DNA of 64,000 bases from Aquatica leii (GCA_035610365.1 CM069432.1:225392532-225456531), one strand, 5' to 3'. Counted from the stretch's first letter, positions 1 through 9,250 are shown. Program-made: numbers and translations. The notes: generated from the letters alone by a model not told the origin.

Positions 1-269
1 CAGTACGCTAGACTAAAGAAACATTTTGTTTTGTAAACGACATGATGTCATGTGTGCAAAGAATTGGCAAACAGTTAGTTTATTTTGGTTCTATCAAATT
101 TTTTGATGTTGTATTTGTTAATTTAGTTATTCGAAAATTCAGTAGTTTTAAATACCAAATAATTAATTTAATAAGTAAAATAAAAGTTGATAATAAAGAC
201 AGATCTTTGATTAAAACTCTTACAAGAATTATTTCGTAACTTAAGAAAACAGCGATTAACTCAGTTTGA

Positions 270-455
270 TTTGGAGATTAGGTCGTAAGTTTCGTAGTGC
301 TAAATTATAAATCAATTTCAAAAAGCGCCAAAACGGTGAAAGATTAGGATGGGACACACCTTTTAAAACAGCGAGTATATTTATTGTATCAAAGACAGAA
401 AAGTTCTTAGAAAGAAGAAGATAAATTTACATAAGTGCAATCAAACGGTATAACG
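270..455 (-). repeat. dispersed repeat, copy 1 of 3
   Basis: Shares diverged but clear similarity with 52740-53080 (same orientation) and with 18370-18650 (opposite orientation). Shared landmarks are an AAAGCGCCAAAACG block and a TATATTTATTGTATCA block. The family is not identified; it could be a solo LTR fragment or a non-autonomous element. No coding capacity is visible. Confidence 0.55.
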
Positions 456-1122
456 TAGGTCAACATCACAGACAATTGTAAATAAGTATAACGGCGGTAA
501 CACGTTGAAATTGATTTAACACCCGCGAATTTCAAAATACCTTTGAATAATTCTGCTGCATAAAATCACAACGTATGAAACATTGGGGGTAATGTCGTAT
601 ATCATGTTATCTAAATGAAATTAATTTGCAACATTAAAAAATGCGTTAGTTTAATATGAAAATATAATTTTTTTTATAGATTTTTTGTCACAATGTTTTT
701 TAACATTAGCTTTTATTGTATTTTAAATGTTTGTTTAAGTACGTTTATTTCTAAGTAAATTGTGGTCATGTAAAATTGGTTTTATAGTTACCTACAGCAA
801 ATTTGTTTAAAACTGTTGATAACTATCAGTATCAAAATTGGTGCACTCTACACTGTTCTTTATTAATTTTTTTTGTGTAGCTCTAACAATGTATCTGCAA
901 ATTAAAAATGTATTGATTGCATCATAAACATGCTTTAAAATTGTATGCATCTTGTTACCATAAGTTATTATTCTATACAGTTCAAAAAATATACATGTGT
1001 ATTCTTTACATTGTCTACATAGCTTACATGAGTTAGATACATCAAATAAATGTATACACTTCAGATTTTCTACGCGTATAGTCACTTGTTAAACTGTTTA
1101 GAAAAACAACTATAAGCACTAA

Positions 1123-1126
1123 TTAT
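1123..1126. repeat. Gypsy-A target-site duplication, left (TTAT)
   Basis: TTAT directly precedes the TG of the left LTR. The same four bases follow the CA end of the split right LTR at 15590-15593. Four-base duplications fit Ty3/Gypsy integration. Confidence 0.8.
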
Positions 1127-1553
1127 TGTTGCGTTCTTATTTATTTATTAACAACTAATTTATTTAAACGATTAAAAATTATGTTTACTTATTCTAGAAA
1201 TATATACACTTTTAATTTAACAGAACTAATAAAATCTAATAATATTTAATAAAAACACTTACACTGTAATTTATATCACTTAAGATAAGATAACGTCCTC
1301 GGATTTCACACTTGTTTACACTAATAATCACATACACGCGTGCTAACGATACTTATTTATTTCAACTTGATAATCTTCTCAATACAGCTGCATTCGCGTT
1401 TCGACAATAACTCCTACGATTTCTTTCTTACGTATTTATAGACATCGGCGTATCTTTCTCGAGCGTTCCTCACTTTTCGCTATAACTTCTAGAAGATAGA
1501 TAACAGCCTTCTAGAAGGTTCTTGCGTTTGTAAGTAATTTCTTGAACGTTTCA
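1127..1553 (-). repeat. Gypsy-A 3' LTR
   Basis: A 427-bp LTR starting TGTTGCGT and ending AACGTTTCA on the plus strand. It matches the split right LTR (7410-7595 plus 15350-15589) base for base by eye over most of its length. Differences are crowded into the first 80 or so bases, the U5 end in element orientation. It carries a TATA box and heat-shock elements, listed separately. The polyprotein frame runs about 65 bp into it before stopping at 1489. Confidence 0.93.
1431..1521 (-). promoter_or_regulatory. LTR promoter: heat-shock elements plus TATA box
   Basis: On the minus strand TATAAATACG lies at 1431-1440. About 70 bp upstream is a perfect three-unit heat-shock element, TTCtaGAAggTTC, at 1509-1521. 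A two-unit TTCtaGAA lies at 1487-1494 and an imperfect three-unit site at 1456-1468. Alternating nTTCn/nGAAn triplets are the binding site of trimeric HSF. The identical arrangement is present in the split 5' LTR (TATA 15467-15476, perfect trimer 15545-15557). That U3 drives transcription leftward from here, and that it responds to heat, is inference from these motifs. Confidence 0.65.
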
Positions 1554-3900
1554 CTGCCCCCTTCTTAGGACTGTTCTGTCCCAGAACAGGAGACTGGATG
1601 CCACACCGGTAAAAGGGATCGTGGCGATAGCGGCAGCTTCCTCCTTTTCGGCAACTTCCTTGACCATAAAAGTAACAGTCAATGGACTTTTCCTCACCCA
1701 ATACTCTCTTCGGTTGGTAACTACAAACCAACACTTGAATGCCTGTTCCTCGGAAGACGACCTTCAACATGTTTCGAACTGTCCTCCAATTCAGTTGGTC
1801 TAAGCCACAACCAAGCTTGGGTACTGCCAATTTCTTAACATGATGGAACTCCATTTGTCTCTTGAGACTCCATAATGTTCGCCACAGATCTTTGTATAAC
1901 GGCTTGACACGTGAGTATTTCTTGGTGACCAGATAGAAAACGAAGCGTCCGTCACCACGTAGTCCTAAAACCTTTCCGACTGCCGGTTGCTGTTTTCGTA
2001 ATTCATCTAGCTGTCCAAACTTCTTTTTAAACACGACTGCAACCCCTTTGGACATGTCAAGCTCCTCGCTCACGCAATGTGCGATGGCGTAATCTTTTTG
2101 TGTCTGGAACAGGTCTTGTTGTTCCTCGGTGGTAACTCCGAACCTAGCTTTTCCAGAACCTCCGTATAAGTTCATAAACTTTTCGAACTCTATTTCTTCG
2201 ATTGGATTCCTGGTTCTGCTACTTATTACTCTGGTTCGGACCTGAACTTGCGGATTGTGGTTATCGCCAGCAAACGGGGCTAGACGATCGACGTGGACCA
2301 CTTTTGGCTTGCCTCTGGGCGGTTTTCGGATGCGGTATATAACGTCGTTAATACGCTGCACGACTTCATAGGGGCCCTCCCATTGCCTTTGCAGCTTCGG
2401 CGACAAACCACGTCTCCTTTGAGGGTTATACAACCAAACCATATCGCCAGGTTGAAACCCACCATTTTGCGCCTTGACGTCATATCTTGTTTTCATCCTG
2501 TCGCTGGCAATTTGTGTGTTTTTACGAACCTCTTCATGTATTTCGTCTAGCCTCTTTGCCAGCTTGCTGACGTAATCTTCTCCAGCGACTTCTTCTTCCG
2601 GTCTTCGTCCAAATTGAAGATCGCATGGTAATCTTATCTCACGACCGAGCATGACACAGGATGGTGTTTGGCCTGTGCTTTCGTGAACGGATGATCGGTA
2701 CGCCATTAAGAAGAGGTGCAAGTACTGATCCCAGTCTCTTTGATGTTCGGACACTACCTTGGCTAAGTACTTGCCCATTGTTCGATTCATCCGTTCAACC
2801 ATGCCATCAGACTGAGGATGGAGAGGCGTTGTCCTAGTCTTTTTAATTCCTAACAGTCGGCAAACTTCTTGAAACAGCCCAGACTCAAAATTGCGGCCTC
2901 GATCGGAGTGTAATTCCAACGGAACTCCAAACCGGCAGAAAAACTCCTTTACTAATACGTCTGCGACTGTAGCTGCTTCCTGATTGGGTATGGCGTAAGC
3001 CTCCGTCCATTTCGTGAAATAATCCATCGCCACCAAGATGTATTTATTTCCCGAATCGGATTCTGGGAACGGCCCTGCGATGTCAATCGCTACTCTTTCC
3101 AAAGGGCTTCCTACGTTGTATTGTTTCATGGGTGCTTTGCGCTTTCTCGCTGGACCATTTCCTGAAGCGCAGACTATGCATTTACGGCACCATTTCATGA
3201 CGTCCTCTTTGCAGTTCATCCAGTAGAATCGTTCTCGCACTTTACCCAACGTCTTCTTAATGCCAAAGTGTCCTCCTGATGTCCCATCGTGGAGATGCTT
3301 CAACACTTCGGTCACCCTGCTCTTCGGCACTACCAGCTGTAGTCTGTTTCCCGTGCCCTCGGCACTTTCTAGGGATCGCTTAAGAAGACCGTCTTCTACT
3401 ATCAAGGAGTCCCACTGCGCCCAGTACGCTTTGATATTTTTGCCCAAAGCACTCACTTCTTCCCAGGTTGGTCGTCGGCCGCTTTCTTTCCAGTCCAGGA
3501 GTAGTCTTATTTCAAGATCGTCTTCTTGTTCGCGACGTAACTGCTCAGGTTCCGACTCATCATCAACCATAGCAGTTCTCCGGAGACATTCGACTTTTTC
3601 TTCCAGTCGCGAACAATGGCTGCAGTCCGCCGGACATGGTCTTCTGGACAAGGCATCAGCGTTTCGATGACTGCTTCCGGCACGGTTTTCTGTGTCATAG
3701 TCATACTCTTGCAGTCTCTCGATCCATCTTGCCACTTGTCCTTCTGGGTTACGGAACTGCAGAAGCCATTTTAAAGCGGCGTGGTCTGTTCTCAGTAAAA
3801 ACTTTCGTCCATACAAATACTTGTAGAAATGTTCGATGGACTTAACGACTGCTAACAGCTCCCTCCTAGTGACGCAATAATTCCTTTCTGGCCTGGACAA
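1489..3900 (-). CDS. Gypsy-A pol C-terminal part: RNase H - integrase - macrodomain - CCCH finger
   Basis: An 803-codon frame that continues the broken pol reading frame; the Met at 3900 is only the first ATG after the break and not a real start. Order: RNase H remainder (residues 1-60), integrase zinc module (H204, H211, then CxxC near 240), integrase core with D273, D333 and E369 (35 residues between the last two), a GPY/F module (WEGPY, then HVDRLAPF), a linker, then residues 596-729 resembling TARG1/OARD1 macrodomains, then a CCCH finger at 742-760 (CX7CX5CX3H). The macrodomain keeps the lysine of a VTKK motif (K660) and the aspartate of GCGLD (D701), which match the catalytic Lys and Asp of human TARG1. 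The last 21 or so residues are encoded by the purine tract and LTR U3. Ordinary Ty3/Gypsy pol proteins end after the GPY/F or a chromodomain, so the macro-CCCH extension looks like an acquired module. Confidence 0.9.
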   Translation of the reverse strand: MSRPERNYCVTRRELLAVVKSIEHFYKYLYGRKFLLRTDHAALKWLLQFRNPEGQVARWIERLQEYDYDTENRAGSSHRNADALSRRPCPADCSHCSRLEEKVECLRRTAMVDDESEPEQLRREQEDDLEIRLLLDWKESGRRPTWEEVSALGKNIKAYWAQWDSLIVEDGLLKRSLESAEGTGNRLQLVVPKSRVTEVLKHLHDGTSGGHFGIKKTLGKVRERFYWMNCKEDVMKWCRKCIVCASGNGPARKRKAPMKQYNVGSPLERVAIDIAGPFPESDSGNKYILVAMDYFTKWTEAYAIPNQEAATVADVLVKEFFCRFGVPLELHSDRGRNFESGLFQEVCRLLGIKKTRTTPLHPQSDGMVERMNRTMGKYLAKVVSEHQRDWDQYLHLFLMAYRSSVHESTGQTPSCVMLGREIRLPCDLQFGRRPEEEVAGEDYVSKLAKRLDEIHEEVRKNTQIASDRMKTRYDVKAQNGGFQPGDMVWLYNPQRRRGLSPKLQRQWEGPYEVVQRINDVIYRIRKPPRGKPKVVHVDRLAPFAGDNHNPQVQVRTRVISSRTRNPIEEIEFEKFMNLYGGSGKARFGVTTEEQQDLFQTQKDYAIAHCVSEELDMSKGVAVVFKKKFGQLDELRKQQPAVGKVLGLRGDGRFVFYLVTKKYSRVKPLYKDLWRTLWSLKRQMEFHHVKKLAVPKLGCGLDQLNWRTVRNMLKVVFRGTGIQVLVCSYQPKRVLGEEKSIDCYFYGQGSCRKGGSCRYRHDPFYRCGIQSPVLGQNSPKKGAVKRSRNYLQTQEPSRRLLSIF
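1554..1569 (-). other. Gypsy-A polypurine tract
   Basis: The minus strand reads CCTAAGAAGGGGGCAG immediately before the TGAAACG start of the 3' LTR. This is the expected place and composition of the plus-strand DNA primer. The tract lies inside the open polyprotein frame and encodes Lys-Lys-Gly-Ala. Confidence 0.75.
1621..1677 (-). other. CCCH zinc finger in Gypsy-A polyprotein
   Basis: Residues 742-760 of the C-terminal frame have spacing CX7CX5CX3H with aromatic and basic residues between the ligands. This is the CCCH class usually found in RNA-binding proteins, not the CCHC knuckle of retroelement nucleocapsids. It starts 12 residues after the macrodomain. Confidence 0.75.
1714..2115 (-). 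other. TARG1/OARD1-like macrodomain in Gypsy-A polyprotein
   Basis: Residues 596-729 of the C-terminal frame. Landmarks in order are DLF near the start, an AHCVS block, a GVAVVFKKKFG block, an RDG-like turn before a strand ending VTKK (K660), a VPKLGCGLD loop (D701), and a terminal VLVCSY strand. In the TARG1 subfamily (OARD1 in human) the equivalent Lys84 and Asp125 remove ADP-ribose from acidic side chains. Both residues and the glycine-rich loops are intact, so an active hydrolase is plausible. Assignment rests on motif reading, not on a computed alignment. Confidence 0.85.
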
Positions 3901-6900
3901 ACCTTGCTAAAGTACGCGATAACCTTTTCTTGTCCATCTTGAATCTGCGAAAGGACCGCGCCTATGGCCAGATTGCTTGCGTCGGTATCCAAAACAAACT
4001 TTCCATCTTCTCTTGGATAACTCAAAATCGGCGAAGTGACTAGGGCTTGTTTTAGTTGATTAAAAGAACTTTCGCAGTCTTCATTCCATTTAAATTCTGC
4101 TTTTTCTTCAGTTAATTTTGTTAATGGTTTGGCAATATTGGCAAATTCGGGGACAAATCTTCTATAATAAGTGCACAACCCAAGGAAACTTCGGACCTGA
4201 TGTTTGTCGATCGGTCTTGGCCATGCTTGCACTGCTCGGATTTTGTCTGGGTCAGCCCTTACTCCATCTCTAGATACGACGTGGCCAAGGTATTGGACTT
4301 CCTTCTTAAATACGTGGCACTTCTTTGGGCTCAGTTTGAGGTTAGCCCCACGTAATCTCTGGAACACTTCTTTCAAGTTGTTTAAGTGCTCTTCAAACGA
4401 CCTTCCAACCACGATCACGTCGTCCAGGTAAACCAAGCACGTCTTCCAAGACAATCCGCGCAAGATGGTCTCCATCAAACGCTCGAACGTTGCAGGAGCG
4501 TTACACAGGCCGAAGGGCATTACAGTGAACTGCCACAAACCAGTTCCGATGGTAAAAGCTGTTTTTTCACGATCCTTGGGTTCTAATTCTACCTGCCAGT
4601 ATCCGCTCTTTAAATCTAACGTAGAAAACCACTGGGATCCTGACAGGGTGTCTAGCGTATCGTCAATTCTGGGTAAAGGGTAGCTGTCCTTTTTGGTCAC
4701 GTCGTTTAGCTGCCTGTAGTCTACGCAAAACCTCGTTGATCCATCCTTCTTCTTCACGAGTACCACTGGGGATGCCCATGGACTACTTGAAGGTTCAATC
4801 ACGCCTTCTCTCTCCATATCCGTAATTATTTGTTCGGCTTCTTCTCTTTTCGCCAAAGGAAGTCTGCGTGGATGTTGTCGTATCGGCCGAGCGTCTCCGG
4901 TATTAATTTTATGTTTCACCACGTTAGTTCTTCCTTTGGAGCCACTCTTCAGCGCGAACACATCTTGGTACTCTTGGATCAACACTTTAACTTTAGCCAG
5001 CTGGTCTTGGCTGAGGTTTTCGCATTTGGTGGTAAGAATGTCCAATAGATGTTGTGGACACTTCTTCGGCGACGTATCTTCGTTCGACTTCACGCATCTC
5101 ACAATTTGTGATACTGGCGTGCATTGGCCTACCACGGTCTTCTTTTTCAGCGTTACAGGATCTGAGTTGATGTTTAAGATCCTTACTGGCATCGTGTTCT
5201 TTACTCGTACTAAGGTTCTGCCAACGAGTAGTCCCTTTTCAACTAAGCCGCCTTCCATTGGTTCAATCGCGCGTATGTAGCCTTCCCGGAGATTTCCATC
5301 CAGGCGTGCCATCACCACACTTTCAGTCCTTGCAGGCAGAATCACGTCTTCACTCAATAAGACTCGCACGGCTGCCTTCTCTGACGAATGAAAAGGAATT
5401 TCTTCATTGTCGATCTTCAGGACATCGTTCTTCATATCCAAATGGAACCCATACTTCTTTATCACGTCCATTCCCAGGATAACTTCTTCCGTGATGTCGG
5501 ATACCAGTACTTGATGGTCGAGTACTCCATTTCCCAAACCAATGGTTACTTTGACTTGTCCGTGAGTAGATATTTCGTCGCCCGTCGCTGTTCGAAGTCG
5601 TGCTGTTACTGGTGATGTCTTCTCGTTTTCCAATAACATGTCAGGACGAATGATGGTTTTCGTCGCTCCCGTGTCAACCAGTAACTGGACGCTTCTCCCA
5701 TTGATCTTGCCATCGAGATAAATGCTATGCAATTGCTCCCTAGGCGATGCCATTTGGATGGTAATCTCCGGGGTTTGACTAGATGAGATTACTTTTTGTC
5801 TCTTTTGCTCGCCTCGTTCCAAATTTTCGAGCGCTCTTCTAGTCCTCTTCTTAGGTTTGGTACGATGCCGTCGTACATGGCTTATTTCGTCGCAGCTCAA
5901 AGCTGTCACTCCTCTTTCCCGAAGTATTCGTCGCGCTATCTCCTCGATGCTTTCCAGTGTCTGCGCGGGTACTTCTGTAGCACAGCAGAGTCTATGACCA
6001 TCTCGTTGCGATGCTTGTTTTGCTGCTTCAAACTCCAAAGCATGCACCAAAGTGTCATCCAATGTCTTCGGTCGAGCTAACCGAAGAGTCTGCTGCGTTT
6101 CGTTGTCTCGGAGGCCGTCTACAAAAGTTTGAATAGCCAATTGCTCCAAGAAGGTATTTGGCGCTGTAGGATACGCAAGCCGTGTTAGTCTGGCGATGTC
6201 AGCCTCAAACTCTTGAAGACTTTCGGCAGCTTTTTGAACCCGACTTTTAATTTGAGCCTGATATACTTGTTGAAGATGAGCATCCCCATATCTCATTTCT
6301 AATCGTGATATTAAGAGTTTGTAATTTTCTTGCAGGTGGTCCGGAATAGTTTGTAAAATTCCAAGCGCTTCTCCACGTAAGGACACTATTAAAGACGTCG
6401 CTTTCTGCTTGTTGCTCCAACCATTAGCAGTAGCTGCGGCTTCAAACTGCTTGTAGTAGGTTGACCATGGAACTTTACCATCAAAATTCGGTGGTACAAC
6501 TTTGAACTTGTGAGTGTTTTCTTCTCGATGGTTCATTATTAAATCTTCACTCGTGACGCTTCTTTCACCGTGACAATTCATTTGGGTCATTCTTTCTTCA
6601 AGCAGTTGTATTCTTTCTCTCAATTTTTTCTCTATCTTGTCTTCTATGGTTCTTGAATTTTCGTTTAACTTCTCTTCTATTATGTCATTCACAGAATCGC
6701 AAATTTCTTCTTTTAAGTTTAACATGTCTGCTTGGGTTTCCTCTTGAACAATTTTAATTTGATTTTCTATGCTCGTTCGTATTTCTTCTTTTAAACTTCT
6801 AGAATTTTCCAACAACTTTTCTTCCATTTTTCTAGAATTTTCTTCCATTTTCTGAGAATGTTCGGAGAGTTTTTCTTCAATTTTCTGTGAATTTTTGTAA

Positions 6901-7106
6901 AACTTTTCCTCTATTTTCTGCGAATTTTCTTCCATTTTTCTAGAATTTTCTTCCATCTTTTGAGAATTTTCTTCCATTTTCTGCGAATTTTCGTGAAACT
7001 TTTCTTCCATTTTTCTATTCATCGATTCTTGACCATTTTTTATCGATTCAAGAAATTCAAATAGTTTTGCATCCATTTTAACTGCTTGCGAACGCGTCAC
7101 CGGCAT
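3852..7106 (-). CDS. Gypsy-A gag-protease-reverse transcriptase
   Basis: The open frame begins at 7175, but the likelier start is the ATG at 7106 (MPVTRSQ...), just after the leader. Residues in this paragraph count from 7175. About 54-130 is a run of heptad-like NSQKMEE/NSRKMEE repeats, predicted coiled coil. Next is a Ty3/Gypsy gag capsid domain (PPNFDGKVPW, then YGDAHLQQVYQ). I find no CCHC knuckle; the nucleocapsid region is instead a basic stretch (KPKKRTRR). Aspartic protease has DTGATKT (D501). Reverse transcriptase has RFCVDYRQLN, the FTVMPFGLCNAPATF block, and YLDD at 916-919 (4419-4430). RNase H begins with LDTDASN. The frame fails at about 3905, where roughly one base is missing, and continues in the other frame toward integrase. 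Confidence 0.9.
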   Translation of the reverse strand: MPVTRSQAVKMDAKLFEFLESIKNGQESMNRKMEEKFHENSQKMEENSQKMEENSRKMEENSQKIEEKFYKNSQKIEEKLSEHSQKMEENSRKMEEKLLENSRSLKEEIRTSIENQIKIVQEETQADMLNLKEEICDSVNDIIEEKLNENSRTIEDKIEKKLRERIQLLEERMTQMNCHGERSVTSEDLIMNHREENTHKFKVVPPNFDGKVPWSTYYKQFEAAATANGWSNKQKATSLIVSLRGEALGILQTIPDHLQENYKLLISRLEMRYGDAHLQQVYQAQIKSRVQKAAESLQEFEADIARLTRLAYPTAPNTFLEQLAIQTFVDGLRDNETQQTLRLARPKTLDDTLVHALEFEAAKQASQRDGHRLCCATEVPAQTLESIEEIARRILRERGVTALSCDEISHVRRHRTKPKKRTRRALENLERGEQKRQKVISSSQTPEITIQMASPREQLHSIYLDGKINGRSVQLLVDTGATKTIIRPDMLLENEKTSPVTARLRTATGDEISTHGQVKVTIGLGNGVLDHQVLVSDITEEVILGMDVIKKYGFHLDMKNDVLKIDNEEIPFHSSEKAAVRVLLSEDVILPARTESVVMARLDGNLREGYIRAIEPMEGGLVEKGLLVGRTLVRVKNTMPVRILNINSDPVTLKKKTVVGQCTPVSQIVRCVKSNEDTSPKKCPQHLLDILTTKCENLSQDQLAKVKVLIQEYQDVFALKSGSKGRTNVVKHKINTGDARPIRQHPRRLPLAKREEAEQIITDMEREGVIEPSSSPWASPVVLVKKKDGSTRFCVDYRQLNDVTKKDSYPLPRIDDTLDTLSGSQWFSTLDLKSGYWQVELEPKDREKTAFTIGTGLWQFTVMPFGLCNAPATFERLMETILRGLSWKTCLVYLDDVIVVGRSFEEHLNNLKEVFQRLRGANLKLSPKKCHVFKKEVQYLGHVVSRDGVRADPDKIRAVQAWPRPIDKHQVRSFLGLCTYYRRFVPEFANIAKPLTKLTEEKAEFKWNEDCESSFNQLKQALVTSPILSYPREDGKFVLDTDASNLAIGAVLSQIQDGQEKVIAYFSKVCPGQKGIIASLGGSC

Positions 7107-7390
7107 AAATTTAAATATAACACGAATATAAAGTTTAAATACACTACTTTTTAAAATGCAGTTTTTGTATAACACAAAATTTTAAACCACTAGTGTACGG
7201 AAACGAATTTAATCGCGATCACGCACTTGTTAAAAGAAAAAGTTTAATAAACACTATTTTATACTTTATAAATAAACACGCGTATCCGCAAAGTTAAAAG
7301 TTATTTACGTAATCAATGTTTTTAATACGGGAACGATATTTCTTAATGATATTTACACTAAAATTTGCGAACGGTTTGTTCTATTCGATA

Positions 7391-7408
7391 CCCCAACGCC
7401 TGACGCCA
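7391..7408 (-). other. Gypsy-A primer binding site
   Basis: The minus strand reads TGGCGTCAGGCGTTGGGG, two bases after the 5' LTR end. TGG pairs with tRNA CCA. The TGGCGTCAG start resembles primer sites for tRNA-Leu in other retroelements; the tRNA identity is tentative. Confidence 0.6.
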
Positions 7409-7409
7409 C

Positions 7410-7595
7410 TGTTACGTATTTATTTCAACTTGATAACTAATTTATTTATAACGACTAAAAATACGTTTACTTAATCTAGAAATATATACACTTTTAATTT
7501 AACAGAACTAATAAAATCTAATAATATTTAATAAAAACACTTACACTGTAATTTATATCACTTAAGATAAGATAACGTCCTCGGATTTCACACTT
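7410..7595 (-). repeat. Gypsy-A 5' LTR, U5-side half
   Basis: Starts TGTTACGT and matches 1127-1312 of the 3' LTR. Its last 100 or so bases look identical to that copy, while the first 80 differ at many positions. Interrupted at 7595 by Gypsy-B, whose ACTT duplication (7592-7595) is repeated at 15346-15349. Confidence 0.9.
7592..7595. repeat. Gypsy-B target-site duplication, left (ACTT)
   Basis: ACTT precedes the TGTAAC terminus and recurs at 15346-15349 after the other LTR. The undisturbed Gypsy-A 3' LTR has a single ACTT at this point, which proves the nesting order. Confidence 0.92.
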
Positions 7596-9107
7596 TGTAA
7601 CTAACTTTAAACTATATCAACTGCCAATTAGCTCTAGTATCGTCTCCTGGCCTCTATCCACGACTAGCAACACATCGGGAGTGGGGTGAGTACCGATTTT
7701 TGATTTATTAATATAAAATTAGTTAATTTCCGGGAGGCGCCACTGGGTTAAACAACCGGCCACGGAGAAGGCTAGGATCAACCCAGATCTCCTATCGACA
7801 CTAGAACTAGGCACCAAAAAAAAAGGAAAGAAAAAGACGAGGTCAGCAGTTTCTCCAGTTTTTAATAAAACTCTACCCTGTATTTAATGCTGTTTACTAT
7901 TTTATATTGTACAAAGAAGAATAAATAAGTTACGAACTAAAGTTTAATAACAAAAAAAAAACGAAAGAATCATCATCCCGTTTGTATGAATTATGTTTAT
8001 TTGTAGAGGTTTCGCCCACCATAAAAAATATACGCATACTCGTGTTAACCCTTTTTCTTAAGGTTATGAATTATGTATTGTGCCGCGCGGTTTTTTTCTT
8101 AAAAAAAATTATGAGGGTTGTTCGCGTTGTCTCGAGGTAAAAATGGCTGTAAGAGCACCTAAGTGAATTCCGAGATCAGCACTACGATCTCCCCCAAAAG
8201 CTGCCCCCTAACTGACAGGTCGTTCCCCTCACCGACAGCGAGCAATTGCTTCCTATCGTAAGTAAACTTAATTTCGTACAAATTATGTACAATTCCGCGT
8301 ACCGAACTATTCTATATTCTTACAGGACCTTTTTATCCCTGCTGTTCCCCGTGAACAAAACCGTGTCTGCCTTGAAATATCTGCAGCGTTTTGAATTTAC
8401 AAAAAAAAGAAACCCACGGTGGTATCTCAGGTAGGTGAAACCAATGTACAATATTACTATATTTAAGGACTAAACTAATTATTGAACTTACAGCTAACAC
8501 AAAAAAAATCAAATCGAACTTGTCTTAAACTAAACTTATCTTGTTTGTTGTAGGGTATCGCAGCTGTTGGTGACTGTCCGAGGTGGAACGAGCAGATAAG
8601 GGGGTAGTCTGACACCCTGTTTACGTCCGGAACTGCTGCTGGAACCCGGTGGTAGTTCCCTAATTTTTTTTTTGTCATGTTAATATACCGAAGGTGGAGA
8701 CTTGGTGGTACAAAATCACACTTACCCACGATGTTGTTGGGGACTCCAATTATCGTAAGATGCTGCCCTGTGTTTGAAATCCGGTTCGCTGACCGTAAGC
8801 ATAAGGTTCGTTATTACCACTAATGCTTTTATTTACTCGTAGATTATAGCTGCTTAATTCCCCGTAGGAGTCTATTAGCCCAGGTATCAATATTCGAATA
8901 CCCGCCAACTAATTGACTTTATGCCGCCAATATTCTTACACACAGGTAAAATGCAACAACCTTTCGAATGCGTATTTTTGGAGAAAGTGAAGAATTCCTT
9001 TGTGATAACAGTGATAATATATCAAAGGGTCACCAATAGGTCACTATAAAAATTCCCAGCACGTTAAGTTGCCTATACTTCGGCGTTTGGATTTTTAACA
9101 CGTTACA
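7596..9107 (-). repeat. Gypsy-B 3' LTR
   Basis: A 1512-bp terminal repeat beginning TGTAACTAAC and ending ACGTTACA, nearly identical to 13831-15345. Short frames in it (such as 8475-8729) recur in both LTRs and show no known domain, so I do not call genes here. Confidence 0.95.
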
Positions 9108-9126
9108 TTCCCCTTTTTCTTCCAGG
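9108..9126 (-). other. Gypsy-B polypurine tract
   Basis: The minus strand reads CCTGGAAGAAAAAGGGGAA directly abutting the 3' LTR TGTAACG start: the expected position and purine composition for plus-strand priming. Confidence 0.8.
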
Positions 9127-9250
9127 ACGCAAAACTCGTTATTGCGTAACCCTACTATATGCTAACCTAATTCTAAACTAACTAAGTAACTTAAGAGATT
9201 CGATCTAATCGAAGCAATAAAAAGAAAACAAAAAAAATACTTGAAACTTC

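Larger units (their letters stand above)
1..1126. other. AT-rich flank, no gene recognised
   Basis: AT-rich sequence with only short chance reading frames of under 100 codons and no recognisable protein motif. It contains one copy of a dispersed repeat, listed separately, and ends at the TTAT target duplication of the Gypsy-A insertion. Confidence 0.7.

Noticed and set aside
8246..8729. Short frames inside the Gypsy-B LTRs (repeated at 14482-14967)
   Set aside because: Duplicated with the LTR, no domain, and the frames differ between the copies through homopolymer indels.
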